A stretch of 64,000 bases of DNA from Pterois miles (GCA_947000775.1 CAMQGK010000144.1:14372001-14436000); one strand, 5' to 3'. Positions 24,653 through 38,275 are shown, counted from the first letter of the stretch. Program-made: numbers and translations. Notes: generated by a model not told the origin, from the sequence alone.

Positions 24653-26136
24653 ATGATAATCACAACCAGTTTGTGGGAAGTCATACTCAAGTCAGCACAC
24701 TGACAGCTGTTGTAGCCTGCTGGGCTGCAGTTTGCCATGTTATGATTTGAGCATTTTTTTCATGCTAAATGTAGTACCTGAGGGTTTCTGGACAATATTT
24801 CTCATTGTTTTAGGTTGTTATTTTTTCTTTTTAAAGCATAATTGCCCACTCCCATATTGATGAGTATTAAATACTTGACAAATCTCCCTTTACGGTACAT
24901 TTTGAAATGATAAAAAATTGGTGATTCATTTGCAATGAATCACGATTAACTATGTATTATCATGTGATTAAATATTTTAATCGAATGACAGTCCTACAAC
25001 AGATTAATTGATAACGATCCTCACGATGATCGTGTCCTGTCTTTTTCTCTTTCCTGTCAGACTCTACTAGCTGTGAAAAATTGATAAACACCTGAAAATA
25101 AATAAAAACTAGCAGGCTACACATAGATATTTGACTATTGAATAAGAAAGGTCAGTTACAGCTGCCATTATTGTTGGGGCTCATAGCTGTGACCCTTCTG
25201 ACCTTTACCACCATAGGGAGTTGAACCCTCTCTGAATAGAAGCTGGTCACTGTTTCCACTCGGCAGTCACTTTTTAGAAAAATGTTTTTGACATGAACTT
25301 ACATTAACACTGCTGCTGCCAACATTATTTCATGTACATTATAGAACTACTGTCCCCTGAAGGTCTTACCATTAAATCATGCCTGGGCAGGTTAATGACT
25401 TTTACATGCTTGTGAGGCCTGGCTTTTAGATGGCATACTGTATGTAGAGCAGCAGTGCATTAGATCCTTTCCTCATCCTGATATTACTCTTCATGGTGCA
25501 CTAAGTCGATTAACTGCAGACCCCAGTGCATGATTGTCTCATTTCCCTGGCGATGTACAGTATTATAGATGATCACAGAAAGAGTGTTAGGTACAAAAGA
25601 GAGACAAACGGAGAGAATGTTGCACGTGAGGTGATAATGGCAAAGATGCATTTTAATGATTATAGGAATCAGAATTATTTTTAAATGATAGATGTCAAAA
25701 ATGCGCTACTTCAGCTCTGATGCTGCCGTCTGCCTCTGTCACTAGTTACCACTCTGTACTCCCACTAAGCTAATCTAATTGGTAACATGTCATGAGTCAG
25801 GTCTCCCCCCCGGGGCTGGGGGCTATCGATACATCCGGGGAAAGACAGAGATATTATAGGGAGTACAATAATACTCTTATACTCTCTGTAACTGAGCAAC
25901 CACCTGCAAAGTCGACAAATCTGCTTCCTGTTTACACCAGTATGCGCGAGTCCAACGTACAGTATGTGACTGCACATGTGATATGCATTTTCAGGCGTGT
26001 TAGTATGGATCGAGATTAATCCTAAAATGGTATTCTAATTTTGGCCGCTGCAAATTAAATTTTTTACTGCAAATGTATATCACTTCAAAAATATTGGATA
26101 CCGGTCTCCTTGACTAATAATCGGTATCGGCCACCC

Positions 26137-26532
26137 TAGGGATGGGAGTGGTTCACGTAAAAATCCAAACGGTTCAGTTCACTAGTCATGGTTCGGGTCG
26201 TGTATGTATCATTCGATTCATTTGAAATAGGTTATGAGGCCGATTGTGTATTTTTTTTTCATCATGTTTATTGTCACACTAGAAATCAAGGCCTATGGAC
26301 AGAGACTGGGACACGGGCAGATGGGTATGGGGTGTAACACATGCACGGTGTAACTGAAGCTGAGGTCGCGCGTTGTGATTGGCTCAATTTCGGCGAGGGC
26401 AGACAGGATTTTACTGCGCATTGGAATTTGGCCTCCTTGCTGAACCATAAATGTACCGAACTGAATCGAAAATGGTGACCCCAAACCGTGATATGAACCC
26501 AACCTTGAAGTTTATGAACCGTCCCACCTATA
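26137..26532. mobile_element. hAT-like MITE, about 395 bp
   Basis: Starts TAGGGATGGGAGTGGTTCAC and ends GTTTATGAACCGTCCCACCTA, an imperfect inverted repeat. Flanks ggccaccc and ggccccca match at 6 of 8 if two extra bases are allowed at the right end. Its left border touches the end (GGCCACCCTA) of another repeat. Confidence 0.55.
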
Positions 26533-27994
26533 GGCCCCCACCCAGCCCAAAAAAGCATTCTTCTGACAAGCTGCGATATTCAGCATCACTCTCAACACTT
26601 CAACACACATACCCTCCTCTCTCCGTCGCAGACTCTTCCATTCCCAGTAGTAGTATTGTTACATGGAATGTGTAACAATAGTCACCACATTGACCAGCAA
26701 TTAACTGGTCAACTGAGGCTAAAGCAGACTGGTATTTTGTTTTGGGATGAAACTGGAGAATGTACAACATTTAGAAACCCAGGTGAGACATCTAAAGGTC
26801 AATAGAGAGATACAGATACTGTACAGTAAGTGGATAAGTGTGCAGGCCAGCGGCTGCCAAACTACAGCACAGTTATATTGATTACTTGCTGTATTAACTA
26901 AAGTGCAATGACCCAACATTAGCCATTTACATCAGCATGTGGTTCACTACAGAAACCAAACCAATCAAACAAGCACCACAAATTATAATACGGCAGCTGT
27001 CCAAGCGTATTATTAAGTGCGTGTAAGTGACATTTCAATATAAGAGGCTGGAAGCAATGTACTATATCTGCAAGTGTATACAAAATATGATTTTATGTAT
27101 AATCATATACAACATATTAAACATATACTGATGCATTTTCTGGCTGAATTTGTACACTCTGAAGCATACCTTAAAACATGCCCATGTCATGTAAGCCCAA
27201 GGGAGGTCCACCATCCTGCTTCATAGCTGTTGCTAAGTAACCGTTTTTTAGATGGTTACACATCTCCCCTGCTGTGATGTTCTGACATATTTACAACCAG
27301 CACTTGTCACTTCTATAGGAGCTGCAGTGACATGATGCAACATGATACAACCTGGCCACAACATAAAAGGGCTCTGAATCGATAAAGCAACACTGACCAG
27401 ATGACGACACCTATGTTGTAAGAAAAGCGTGGTGACCTTTAAACATAAGGTTTCCTGTGTTGTCAACAGAAGATAAAGGTAAATTTGTAACGCCAGAAAC
27501 GGATGGTACCCACCGGGATGTAGCATGTTTATCTATTCAAATCAATATGGCTGAAGTAGCTTTACATTATATACCTGGTGAGAAGTTCAACGATGTTAAA
27601 TTATCAAATGCAATGCAAGATGCAGAATCAATATCTGTAATAAAGAATGGATAAAGATGCTCCTTTGACTGACATTTAACATCAGCTAGAATAAGAATCA
27701 AGAACTGCCTGCAATTACTGGGCATGATGCACTCCATTTATTAACTACTGCAGTATTTCAGTGTAATAAACCAAAGCACCAAAGCCATGCTCTGGTCCAC
27801 TCTCCATTTAACTGCTTCATCTGGCATGTTAAAGAGATAGTTTGGGTGTTTTGAAGTGGGGCTGAGGTGCGTATCTAAAATCAGTGTGTAGATGGCGGTC
27901 GGCGTGCCCCCTGTTTGGAGAAACAGACAGGAGTTCCGACACTGGAGCAAAACAATATGCTGCTGTGGATGGGGGCAGTAGTAAACTAGAAAAG

Positions 27995-28571
27995 CACTCA
28001 GAGAGCGCAGACCTCCGCCAAGCACCATAGTTTCCCCCCTGGCGGTTTCTTCTGGATCTATCTCCTCAAGTATTAAAGCTAGATCAAATTCGTTGACATA
28101 CTTCAGATGCTGAATTGTCTCAGCTACACGATGATGCTTGTTAGAAATCTCTACCTCTAATATTAAATGCACAGTAGGCCAAAATGTAAGAGTACCCCCA
28201 TTTTTTATATAAATTGCAATAAAATCCGCCATCTGGATCAGATCTGGATCAGCCTTTGGGATTTGATAGAAGGACACATTGTAAATCCCTGAGTCAAATT
28301 TGATGAGCTTTGGGCAACAATTACCAGAGACATTGAGAAACAATTTTTTGGGTTCTATTTACCCCAATGTTAACGACAATTTCAAAGTGATCCAGAGTCC
28401 AGGATCCGGATCACCCCCAAAATTAAATCAGTTCTTCCTTTTCACATTTTCGACACACCCTGAAAATTTCATCAAAATCCGTCCATAAGTTTTTGAGTTA
28501 TCTTGAACACAGACAAACAAACAAACAGACAGATTAACGCAGGCAAAACATAACCTCCTTGGCGGAGGTAA
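27995..28571. mobile_element. Inserted repeat with CCTCCGCCAAG ends (577 bp)
   Basis: Left CAGACCTCCGCCAAGCACC and right CCTCCTTGGCGGAGGTAA are inverted repeats. The inside contains TTTCATCAAAATCCGTCCATA and a (CAAA/CAGA)-rich end, typical of a widespread fish repeat. A 200-codon minus-strand frame spans the border of this and the outer element and is not a gene. Confidence 0.65.
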
Positions 28572-28596
28572 ATATATTTCAGCCATCAGTTGAAAT

Positions 28597-28833
28597 GTGC
28601 ACTATATTTAGAATATTTTTCACTGCTTTACCTTGCCATCAGCCCTTTCCAACAGGGAGCTGAAGCCGTTAAATCCATCTATGTTCTCTTCAAAGCAACC
28701 AGACTCCATTGACTCCAAAAACACGTAATTTTACCTCGCAGAACATGGAAATTGAAAAGTCACACATTAACACAAACAAAGAGCTGTCTGACGGCAAGGT
28801 AAAGCAGAGAAAAACACTCTAAATATAGTGCAC
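28597..28833. repeat. Fold-back: 41-bp inverted arms, 155-nt spacer
   Basis: 28597-28637 and 28793-28833 are reverse complements at 38 of 41 positions (GTGCACTATATTTAGA... and TTTACCTTGCC). Lies within the 27839-29040 element. Confidence 0.85.
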
Positions 28834-29647
28834 AATTAAAGTGATGGGGATTTTTTTTTTCTTTTAGATATCCAAAATAAATTTTTTCCTGCCTGTGTAC
28901 AGACACAGCAGTACATTGCTTCAGGTTCAGTGCTGGTACTCTTGTCTGTTTCTCCAAGATGGGGTTGGGGGGGGGGGTCGGAAATACACTGACTATGGAG
29001 AGGTACCTCATGCAACCCCACTTCGAAACCAACCCTTTAATGTCGCTGCATATGTGTGCATATAGAGGATGTGACTGAGGCCAAGTTGGTACATGCACAC
29101 TGCACACACAAAGGCAGAGGATGTAAATCATAAACAGAGTGTATGTGTATTGTGATAAATAGGTCAGGACATGCAGGGCATATGAACAGAGATAGAGAGA
29201 GGCAGCTTCAGGCAGTACTAGCTCATCTCAGAATAGAGCTTTCTGCTTTCTATGTTATACAAACGTGTTACATGCATGTGTGATTACACACACAATCCTT
29301 ACTTGTACTATAACCTAACTGCAGCACCCAACAACCAAAAAGCCACACACAGTCAAACTCAGTGTGGTGTGATCACGTGATATCTGTCCTATCAGTTTAT
29401 TGGCTGGTTGGCCTGTTCTGCTCCATGGGCCACAACATAATAGGAAGTGTGCATCAATCTTTAATGTGACATTTAACACAGGCACACAAATGGACGCACA
29501 CATCAACACAAGCATTGCACACATGCGCACACGCTTTCACTCACTCACACAGCGGATGTTGTTTGAGTTAACTGACCACATCTAAATGTTGACAGGAATA
29601 CGTTTGCTCTTACAAGATGTCCGGCATGATGAGAAATACTTAAGTGC

Positions 29648-29702
29648 TGCAACTCTCTCTCTCTTTCTCTCTCTCTCTCTCTTTCTTTCTCTCTCTCTCT
29701 CC
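29648..29702 (+). repeat. CT-rich microsatellite
   Basis: CT repeat with several CTTT interruptions, at the edge of a C/T-rich stretch to about 29950. Confidence 0.85.
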
Positions 29703-30293
29703 ACCTTTTTTGCTTCCCCATCATTTTTGACTGACTGACTCGCTCTTTTCTTTGCCTTTTTAGTCTCATTTGTCTCGTGGTCTGTATCATTCCATCATTT
29801 TGACATGTTTTCTTTGTCCAAGACTCTGTTTAAATTCCCAATCTTCTCTCATCTCTCAGTATCCTCCCTGCCCTTTCTCTTTCTGTCTTTTCTCATTTTC
29901 TCTGCTCTCTTCAGCCTTCTCTATCTTCTGCTATTTATTCAGATTCACGTCACCTCTATGTCTACATTGGCTTTACTTCTGGACACGTTTTTCAACTGGT
30001 ATATTCTCATCCAAATGGTGTATTTGAAATCATCTCTAGGTGTGGTTTCTTCTTGTTTTAGCCAGTTCTAATGTAAGGGTAACTACCATCTCTAAATTCT
30101 AAGAACTAGCTAACAATCAACGTAATATAGTAGAAATCCAAAGGCAGGAAAGCCTTTGTATAACAGTTCTTGAATGAATTTCGTGGTGCAATGACTCACA
30201 AAAATACACAGAAGTCAATAGTATTTCAGCATAAGCATATGTAATGCTTTTCCCCATGAAATGTCTTGGTGTCTGTTGTCATATGGTTTAAAG

Positions 30294-31102
30294 CAGAGGT
30301 TCCTAACCTGGGGTCCGACACCCCTTAGGGGAGGCAGGATTTGTCTGCTCTGAGGTTGTGAAAATTAGATTTACTCATGTATAACTAAAATCTTAATAAC
30401 ACACTTTCTGGATAATTTATACAAAAGTCTATATGAATAACAATTTTCACAATATATATATTTTTTGCTACTTAATAACAAATCTAATATTCTGTTTAAA
30501 TCAATATTTGTTGGAATTTTGCCTTTCAAAAACAACATTTTCACTGCGATCAAAACCTGTTTGCTCTCCTGCTCTGCTTTGAGGCTGTCAAAATTAGATT
30601 TACACATCTATAACTCAAATCATAACAACTCACTTACTGGATAATTTAAACAGAAGTATGTTTATAAAACTAGTTTTGCTACTTAGTCGGCCACATTCTG
30701 TTTAAACCTGGTATCTGTGTACAGTTGCAGATAAAGATCAGGCTACACTAATATTATCAGTATTATACTATTTGTAGAATTAGACTCCAGTGGTGGCTGC
30801 GTAAAAGTAAAAAAAATGTATTGGAAAGAGATAGCTGTAGTAATTTCCAAAATTCATAACATGTTTTTATCTAACAAAATATCCTGATTCGGTTCATATT
30901 TGTTGCCATTTAGCTGATGAGTTACATTCATTAACGAAAGTTGATTTAATAAAAAAGACCAAATTAATACACTGAATCACCTTATTCAAAGGGATTTCAA
31001 GGATTTTGTTACAATTAGGAGGGAAAAATACGGGAAACTTTCTTAGATAAAGGGGGGGGGGGGGGGGGGGGGGCTTCAAGGAAAACAGGTTGGGAACCAC
31101 AA
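30294..31102 (+). mobile_element. hAT-like element, about 809 bp
   Basis: Starts CAGAGGTTCCTAACCTGGGG and ends CAGGTTGGGAACCACAA, the CAGNGGTTC-type ends of hAT/Charlie-like elements. Flanks gtttaaag and acttgaag match at 5 of 8, with only transitions differing. Contains a duplicated block (TTAGATTTAC.CAT.TATAACT at about 30365 and 30593) and a run of 22 G at 31052-31073. Confidence 0.7.
31052..31073 (+). repeat. G22 homopolymer
   Basis: 22 consecutive G near the right end of the hAT-like element; C22 in gnao1 RNA. Confidence 0.9.
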
Positions 31103-32502
31103 ACTTGAAGTATATTGGTTTTCCATTAAATATGAATTCATGTTAGTGCATCACCTAAAGACAAACAAGCTGCATGCACTACGTTTGTGGTTGGAGCCTG
31201 TAAGAGTGAGTGATATATGTATAGTGTACGTGCAGCAAAGAAATATGACTCCATCTGTCACGCTGCTTCCATTTCTCTTTATGTCACTGTGTTAATTTCT
31301 ATGGATGTATGGTGCACAATTAAGCAAGGGCGACATGCACAAAGATGACACTTGAGGGAAATAACTCCCCCCACCTCCCTCTCTCTCTCCTTCTCTGTGT
31401 TTCTCCTGCTGTCTCTCTCTCCCTTTCTCCACCCACACACAGGCACTCAGCATAAATCAGGCCCTGTGCCTGTAATGGTGATTGACTGTGTGTTGTAATA
31501 GCTAGTCTATGACCTGCATTTAGAAGATTGTAAATAAGCAGTGTTGCGTTTGAGAGCATATTTTTTTTAAATCATTTATGGTGGGTGGATTAAAGGAGGG
31601 GGCTAATGCTTACTGCTGTCCTGAGTCAGAGATACGGTGCTTCTTGGGGTGCTAAACAAACACAGTGGCATTGACACACATCCTGTTTTGTCCTACCACT
31701 ACTATAAACACACACCTACACATGCCTGCAACAATCAATAAAAGGATGACAAATGTGCACTAACTCAGTTTACCTGTTTTCTGAACAATTATATGTAAAT
31801 TGTGAGATGATAACAGCAGTTTAAAACAAAGCTTGTCTGTTTCTATTTTTTGATAATAGTGGTTGTTGAATGACAATTCCCTCATACTTTTTATTTGTCA
31901 CTTTGTCACTGACTATGTTCACACAAACAAAATATTCCTCCTGCCTTTATTCCAAAAAAGACAATATTCCTACTAAGCTGTTTACGTGGCTAATAATGTT
32001 CCAGTAATGTTTACATGCATGTGTCAAGTTGTTCTAGTCATAAATTAGATTTAAAAAAAAATGTATTAATTGTTTAATTAAAATAAACTGCAAAAGCGTA
32101 TAAGGGTTTAGATCATTAAGATGGAACTATATGGTGACCGTTCCCATGCTCTATTGTGTCTCATTTTGGGTTGACACCATTTGTTACACAGATTTGGTGC
32201 TAAATCCAACCAGTTTTTACCACTTGAGAATTGATTAAAATATCAATAATCCCTCCAAATTACCACATTAAGACTCCAGGACCTTGAGGAACACCATATA
32301 AAAAAAAAAAAAAACATGATGTGATTTGGTATGAAAAACTTTTGACATTTGGAGATTTCTGTAAGAATTTAATTTTTTGTCAATTGAACTGCGATCACCT
32401 CTGTTCGTGGAAACCCCCTTATTGTAAATCTACCTAGGACAGCTATCCATCCTGTGAATGCTGTAGCTCTCTAGTTTGTAATGTTATTATCCTAGATGTC
32501 AC

Positions 32503-32504
<2 letters not shown>

Positions 32505-32548
<44 letters not shown>
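32505..32548 (-). repeat. (CA)22 = (UG)22 in the transcript, next to exon 4 donor
   Basis: Uninterrupted CA on the plus strand, starting 23 nt inside intron 4. In gnao1 pre-mRNA it reads as UG repeat, the known binding sequence of TDP-43 and CELF-type proteins. An effect on exon 4 splicing is inference. Confidence 0.85.
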
Positions 32549-32552
<4 letters not shown>

Positions 32553-32571
32553 AATGACCATGTGTACGTAC

Positions 32572-32732
32572 TACTGCGCTGAATCGTTGAGCTGGTACTC
32601 GCGGGCGCGGCTGAAACACTCCTGGATGCCTGAGTCGGACCACAGACGCATCATGGCGGAGAGCAGCTCGGCAGAGTAAGGCTCTGTGTCCTCCATACGA
32701 CTGACCACATCGCACACCATCTTAGCATCCGC
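32572..32732 (-). CDS. gnao1: gnao1 exon 4 (helical domain), 161 bp
   Basis: The acceptor is TCCTCCAG before GCG GAT GCT, and the donor is GTACGT after GCG CAG TA. The exon encodes 53 residues plus two bases of a tyrosine codon, starting ADAKMVCDVVSRMEDTEP and ending EYQLNDSAQ. This is part of the all-helical domain, which covers the nucleotide in G alpha proteins. The start ADAKMVCDVV is diagnostic of Go. It differs from the mammalian protein at a few positions (Tyr after EP, SD in place of GD, SRA in place of NRS, Gln in place of Lys at the end). The split TA joins the C that opens exon 5 to make [11 protein letters not shown] across the junction, which confirms the border. A CA microsatellite lies just inside the following intron. 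Confidence 0.96.
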
Positions 32733-33039
32733 CTGGAGGAAACACAAGAGGGGAGAAGCAGGAGGTTAGTATCCTTAGAGGCTTGAGGAGGAGCAGCATC
32801 TTCTCTAAACTCAAAGAGGTGCTGTAATCACACCACCCCTCAAAGTGACATTAGTATAATTATTCTAAACAAACAGTCACTTATATTGTCTGGACAATGT
32901 ACTTTAAACAGTGTGGCACTCGGTAAACAGAGATTATGTGTTCACTACAGTATGGTCAATACTGAATGTATGACATAGAAAATATATAGAGCTATTATAT
33001 ATAGCAGAAGAGCAAGAACAATGATCTGGAGGGGGGGCA

Positions 33040-33390
33040 CCTAAAAGAAAAGCTCACCTAAAAATAATAATAATAATAATATCAGTTTAAGTATAAGCTA
33101 TATTTATTTCACCACTTTACCTTAATGTCAGACAGCCCTTTCAGACGAGGAACTGCAGCTGTTATTTATGCTCTCTTCAAAGCCACCAGACTCCTTTGAC
33201 AAAAACAGTTATTCTATCTTGCAGAACATGGGATAAAATTACTGCTTTTGTCAATGGAGTCTGGCCTGTCCTGTGTGTTCCTCCAAACTGGGAGTGTGCT
33301 GATTGACATCTACTGTAAATAATACGCTACCTATCGATAAGTACCTCATATAGCCCCACTTCAAAAAATCCAAACTATCTCTTTAACATG
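33040..33390. mobile_element. TTAAAGAGATAG-type MITE, truncated copy
   Basis: Right end CCCCACTTCAAAAAATCCAAA...CTCTTTAA matches the inverted left end of the element at 27839. Internal CTCTTCAAAGCCACCAGACTC matches 28690. The left end is missing. Confidence 0.65.
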
Positions 33391-34921
33391 GATAGAGGAT
33401 AAAAAGAGGAGAAAAGGAGGTTTGAGTTTACAACAATTACTGAAGGCGATTATAGACAATGACAGAAGAAGAGAACAATATTAGGGGAGAGAGAGAACAG
33501 AACGAAAGCATTTCCAGCTCCCACTGGTCCATTTATCCTCCCGGTGAAAAGCTTTCACAAAAAGCATCATTTGAAGTCCATGTGCCATTACAAACCCTGA
33601 GTCAGTACAGATGCAGAAACACTGCCAGAACGCTACTGCAGTTTAAGGAGAGGCCTGAGTTCAAATATAGTTTTAATGTCGTCAAATTGCAATGTAGGCA
33701 AACCTTAAAGGAGATGTTCTAAAAATCATCCGCTGGCTGAGGTAAACCTTTATTTCTGGGTATTTTTTTCATAGCTGCAGAAGGCCACAGAGGAAAATGT
33801 TGTCATGCAGCAATGATCTGGCTCTGGTTCCTTTAGGGTCAGAGGATGTTTGGTCTGCACTGATCTCCGGTAAATTAACTCCTGGTAGCTGACATAGACT
33901 GTTTTAAAGTTGTTGAGGTCATATGATCATAATGAGGTGCTTTCTTTATTGATTGCTTGATAACAGCAAACAAGTAGCCATTTGGTTCCTATTGTGACAT
34001 GTTATAGGCAGGGATATCTGTGGAATAATGTACCTTTTGCTATATATTTGTCTTGATATTGCAGACATGACGGTAACAATAACATTTTTGAAACTTTTTT
34101 TTGTTTAATTTATATAACACGTGTCACTCTGTGTTTATGTAAAGCCTCTTAGCTATGAGTAAACCAGCTGCAGAGATCTCCCTTTAGATTGTGCAGCCAT
34201 TACCAGCATCTTGTCTGAATCCAGCAGCTGATCCCTGCCCCCCTTCTCTCCTTTGTTCTTTGCTGTTACTCATTTCTTTTCCTACATTGGCACTTAACCT
34301 CCGATATGACCATTCTCCCTCACAGTAATCTTGCGAGGACACTGAGGCCCTGACCTTTGTACTCTTAATATGCTGATGCAGCCCCAGCTCCTAAGGCTTC
34401 AGGGATCTACTGCATGTGTAAATTAAATTTCTACCAAATACATTTGTTATCGGGAATGACTTTTGCTGTGTGTATGTGAAATTTACCCAGTAGTAGAAAG
34501 AGATTTACATGTACAATAAAACACAAAGCGCTGATGTTACAGTCAAATTTAGTTAGAATGTCTTTCCCTACAAATGTAAAAGACTGAGCAGTTTTACTGG
34601 AAATAAAAAAATGCATGTCAGTCTAAAACTCACTTGATGAGGGGCCATTATACAATGGAAAATATACATTTATTGTTGATGTCAGGATATCCTGAAATTG
34701 CCTTACAAGGAAGATTATAATGCAAAATCCTAAAATGAATTTGTCCGATTCAAATCCAACACAAGAAAGGAGATTACCATACTACACCATGCCATAACAT
34801 CTACTGAATGTTTTCTAATTGAGCATTTGAAAAAGAATTGCCTTTAGGGGACATTTTTAATCACAATGTTGCTTTAAGAAATATTTCTATTTAAAGATAT
34901 TACCATTTTCATCTCAGAAAC

Positions 34922-34943
34922 CAAAAAAAAAAAAAAAAAAAAA
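34922..34943 (+). repeat. Poly(A) run
   Basis: About 22 A; no retroposon body recognised. Confidence 0.7.
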
Positions 34944-36699
34944 TAGCTTTCACTTCTTTAATTTATGTTCTTATTGATGATGTTTCAAATCATAACCTAA
35001 TGTGATGAAAAATGATGAACATAACATAATTTTCAAGATAATAAATCTGGTTGATGAAACTAATAACTTTATCAGCAGTGTATAAATATTCTAGTTGTTT
35101 GCCATTAAAAGCTTTAAACCACTTATATTTTGAAATATTTGATGTTAAAATCTGCAATTTAAATGAATCAAACCCCAAACATCCAATTTTCCTTCTCAAT
35201 GTGACATCAACATAATTCCTGAGTCAGCAAGCTTGAAATATGACAATCAGACATACAAATAATGGACGAATGGACTAAACATACTTCACAACAGTATCAA
35301 CCTACATATACTTCTAGAAATGTGATATTTCTATTACTGTGGCCTGAGAAATCTTTGAGTCAGCAAAATGATATATTAAACAGAGTAAACACAGACCAAA
35401 TACATAAATAATCTATATAGCTATGGGTGTTTCTTTCTGTATCTCATGTTTAGATTTCAGTACTTGGGGTCATAATTAGACTAAAAATCAAATCTCAATT
35501 CAGTACATAGGAGTGATAACTACAGAATGTACTCATAAAGGTGGTATAGCAAATTATAGCATGAAAACAGAGTAAAGTATGTATAAGATTATAGACTGAT
35601 TGCAATTACGCAGACACACAAAGGCAAACCTTAGGCAAAAGGTAACATTTATTCATACTAAACTTACACAAATAAACACTTTTTACCAAAACGTTTTAAG
35701 TATTTCTCAATTCTCAGCGACCTCAAGCATAACAAGTTATAGCTAATAATTAAGCTACACAAAAAATAAAAATGTTACCTGTTACATAAATAGAAATGGA
35801 AGGCAAAGGCCAGCAGCCTTTTTATTTCTCAGAAACTTGGCAATTTTAAATCTAAATTCTAATAACACCGTTGATGACGAGCTAACTTTAACTTGGCGTG
35901 TAGGATTACTGTCTTTCAAACATTTTAAAAATCCATTTTTGGAAGTTGTGAATCGATTCAGGATCTTGGAAGATAAGAATCTTGATTGTTACATGAATCG
36001 ATTTTTAGCCCCACCTCTATATGCAACACTATACCTAGCTAACTCCATCGCTGGAACAATATATCACTACGTCCTAAAGAATGAAATACTTTTACCAGTG
36101 AAACAGTATAGTATCGAGATGAGTGTTGTTATTCCCTTACTGTAATTTTATCCAGGCAGTATAATTAGATTGCACGGCACTCAGGATGAAATGAAAATAA
36201 CTGATCTGTTTGAGTTTCCACATAGCCCTGAAATTCACAGCATGCCACGCAATCAGGAAGAGATAATAACAGATTACGTGAGATTGGAGAATTGACAGAG
36301 CACGCATTATGCTCCTCTAGCGGCAACCTGATTAAAACTTGCCCAGTCTGACACACTCACCTGGGAGTCGCCTGGTGCAGCCTCAATACATTTCATTTAC
36401 TGAGGGATTTCACCAAGGATACATCCACTTACACAGTTCAAAAAGCTTATGATGTCAACAAAGGTTTCCCCAGTGGACAGGAAGTGATTTCACAATGATG
36501 CTTGTTGATAAAATTAAAATGTTATTTTACAGGATTTTACACCCTAATAGCTCAAAGCTTATTTATTTTGTCCAAATTCAACAAATGTCGTTTTTTATAA
36601 GCCCACTAAAGAAAGACAAAGGCATCTATTGCCCTTGTTGATTTTTCACATTTGTCTCCTTCCCTTTTCATGCCCTCTCTCTTTTTCCCCATCTTTCCC

Positions 36700-37060
36700 A
36701 GATGGAAACATCATTAGCTTTGAAGGTATTTGGTCAAACCGTAAATCAAAAGATTTGACAAAGTATAAAACTGACCTGATGATAGCACTAGATGAAAGGT
36801 CAGTAGGATTCATCATCTGGAAACCAAAACTGTCAGCGCAAAATATATTACTCTATTCAGTATATACCTATATGTTGACATATTTCACATGATAAGTAAA
36901 AAGTCTGACCTGACAGTGAAGCTAGAGGAAGTCAGAGGATCACCAAAGTTAGTAGAATTCATCCTCTGGGGACCTTGAATATCGGTAGCAAATTTAATGG
37001 CAATCAGTTCATTATTTGTTGAGATATTTCAGTCTGTACCAAAATGGTGGACTAACCCCA
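36700..37060 (+). repeat. Interspersed repeat (CATCATCTGG/ATCCTCTGGGGACC)
   Basis: The block GATGAAAGGTCAGTAGGATTC...CATCTGG recurs as GGAAGTCAGAGGATCACC...ATCCTCTGGGGACC about 125 bp later, so two units are in tandem. It ends GTTGAGATATTTCAGTCTG. Related to the repeats at 41180 and 44955. Confidence 0.5.
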
Positions 37061-37389
37061 GACGTTGCCATCCCACCCAAAGGCATGCCATTTGCATGTT
37101 AAAAGCAAGTGAATGTTAATGTACCACACAGCAATACTATGGGTAACAATACCTTCTATCTATATCTGCTCTTCACTATCTATTACAGCCTATTCAAGGT
37201 CCAGTTTCAGTCTTGACTACTAATAATCTAAATCCATTACTTTTTAACACAAAAGGAAATGAACTCATTCCTCATTTGGGTCCATATAGCACTGAGGATG
37301 CAGACAGTCAGCAACACTGTCCAATCAGTGGGTTTAATATCAGGCTGTGTAGCTTCACGCTTACACCCAGTGGTTGGTTTGTCAAGTCA

Positions 37390-37735
37390 GCGTGATCACT
37401 AGAAACAATATATTGATCTGGATCAATATAACAAGTCAATGGTCGACGGTCCAATATATTGATGCAAAGTGAAAATATTGGTACATATCATCATTAAGAT
37501 TCTTTTTTTTTTTTTAACTCGTAGAGCTCAGTAATAAAATTGTCAAATCATATTTTAGTTGTTTTTTGTGAATTGATATAAATGTAAGTGTGTTAAACGG
37601 GCCTATGAAATCCTCTCATATCGAGCGCAGGCCCCCTGAATCGAACCAAAATTGTACTGTGGCAGACATAATATCAGCAAATATCATATCGTTGACCAAA
37701 GAATCAATATAATATTGTATCGTGATGACACTTGG
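37390..37735 (+). repeat. Probable hAT-like repeat with AATATATTGAT-rich ends
   Basis: Left side has CAATATATTGATCTGGATC and right side AATCAATATAATATTGTATC, a weak inverted symmetry seen in common fish repeats. Borders uncertain. Confidence 0.35.
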
Positions 37736-37965
37736 GATTTAAAGCCCCAGTGGACATGAACTGGACTTGAACTAAAAGGGGACAATGTCCCCTTCCCTTT
37801 GGTCCAAAACAAATGAACTGAACTACAAAGTTTTTCTGCCTGTGTCGTTTGTGTACACAGCTGCTGCCGAATGCACTGTAGATAGGACCGAGTCACTGTT
37901 TTAAGACTTTAAACACATTCTGCATTCATTTGCATATGCATATCTGTAGGATTTTGGTATCGGAA

Positions 37966-38275
37966 GCGTTCTGTGGTCTGAATACTATTGACCAATCACG
38001 CAACCCATCGGCCATCGTCTGATGATGATTTGTTTTTTTATTTGTTTAAAATGAACTCATAAACCAGCTACTTGTGAAACAATCCGGTCGTACATGTTGT
38101 CTCTCAACTCCAACTCCAGTCTCGCATTTCAAGTTGCTAATCAAACTGTGAACAATTGACCAGTACACAGAGGAGGAAGCCCGATATCCGCTGGGTACAC
38201 CAGAACCCCAGAGATACTGGCTCCCCCCAGAGGCTAAATCGTCGTCACACTGATAGTTGATGGGTTCCAAAATTG
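37966..38275 (+). repeat. Unrecognised dispersed repeat, copy 2
   Basis: Second, shorter copy of 5322-5745, same orientation, with several small deletions; roughly 80 percent alike by eye in the aligned blocks. Confidence 0.7.

Larger units (their letters stand above)
27839..29040. mobile_element. MITE with TTAAAGAGATAGTTTGG ends, interrupted
   Basis: Left end TTAAAGAGATAGTTTGGGTG and right end CCCCACTTCGAAACC...CCTTTAA are inverted repeats; CTTGTCTGTTTCTCCAA near the right repeats in inverse GGAGAAACAGACAGGAG near the left. A different element (27995-28571) is inserted. A second, 5'-truncated copy lies at 33040-33390. Confidence 0.7.

Noticed and set aside
27741..28343. 200-codon open frame on the minus strand, the longest in the window
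   Set aside because: It spans the border between two different repeats and has no recognisable domain; chance frame in transposon DNA.
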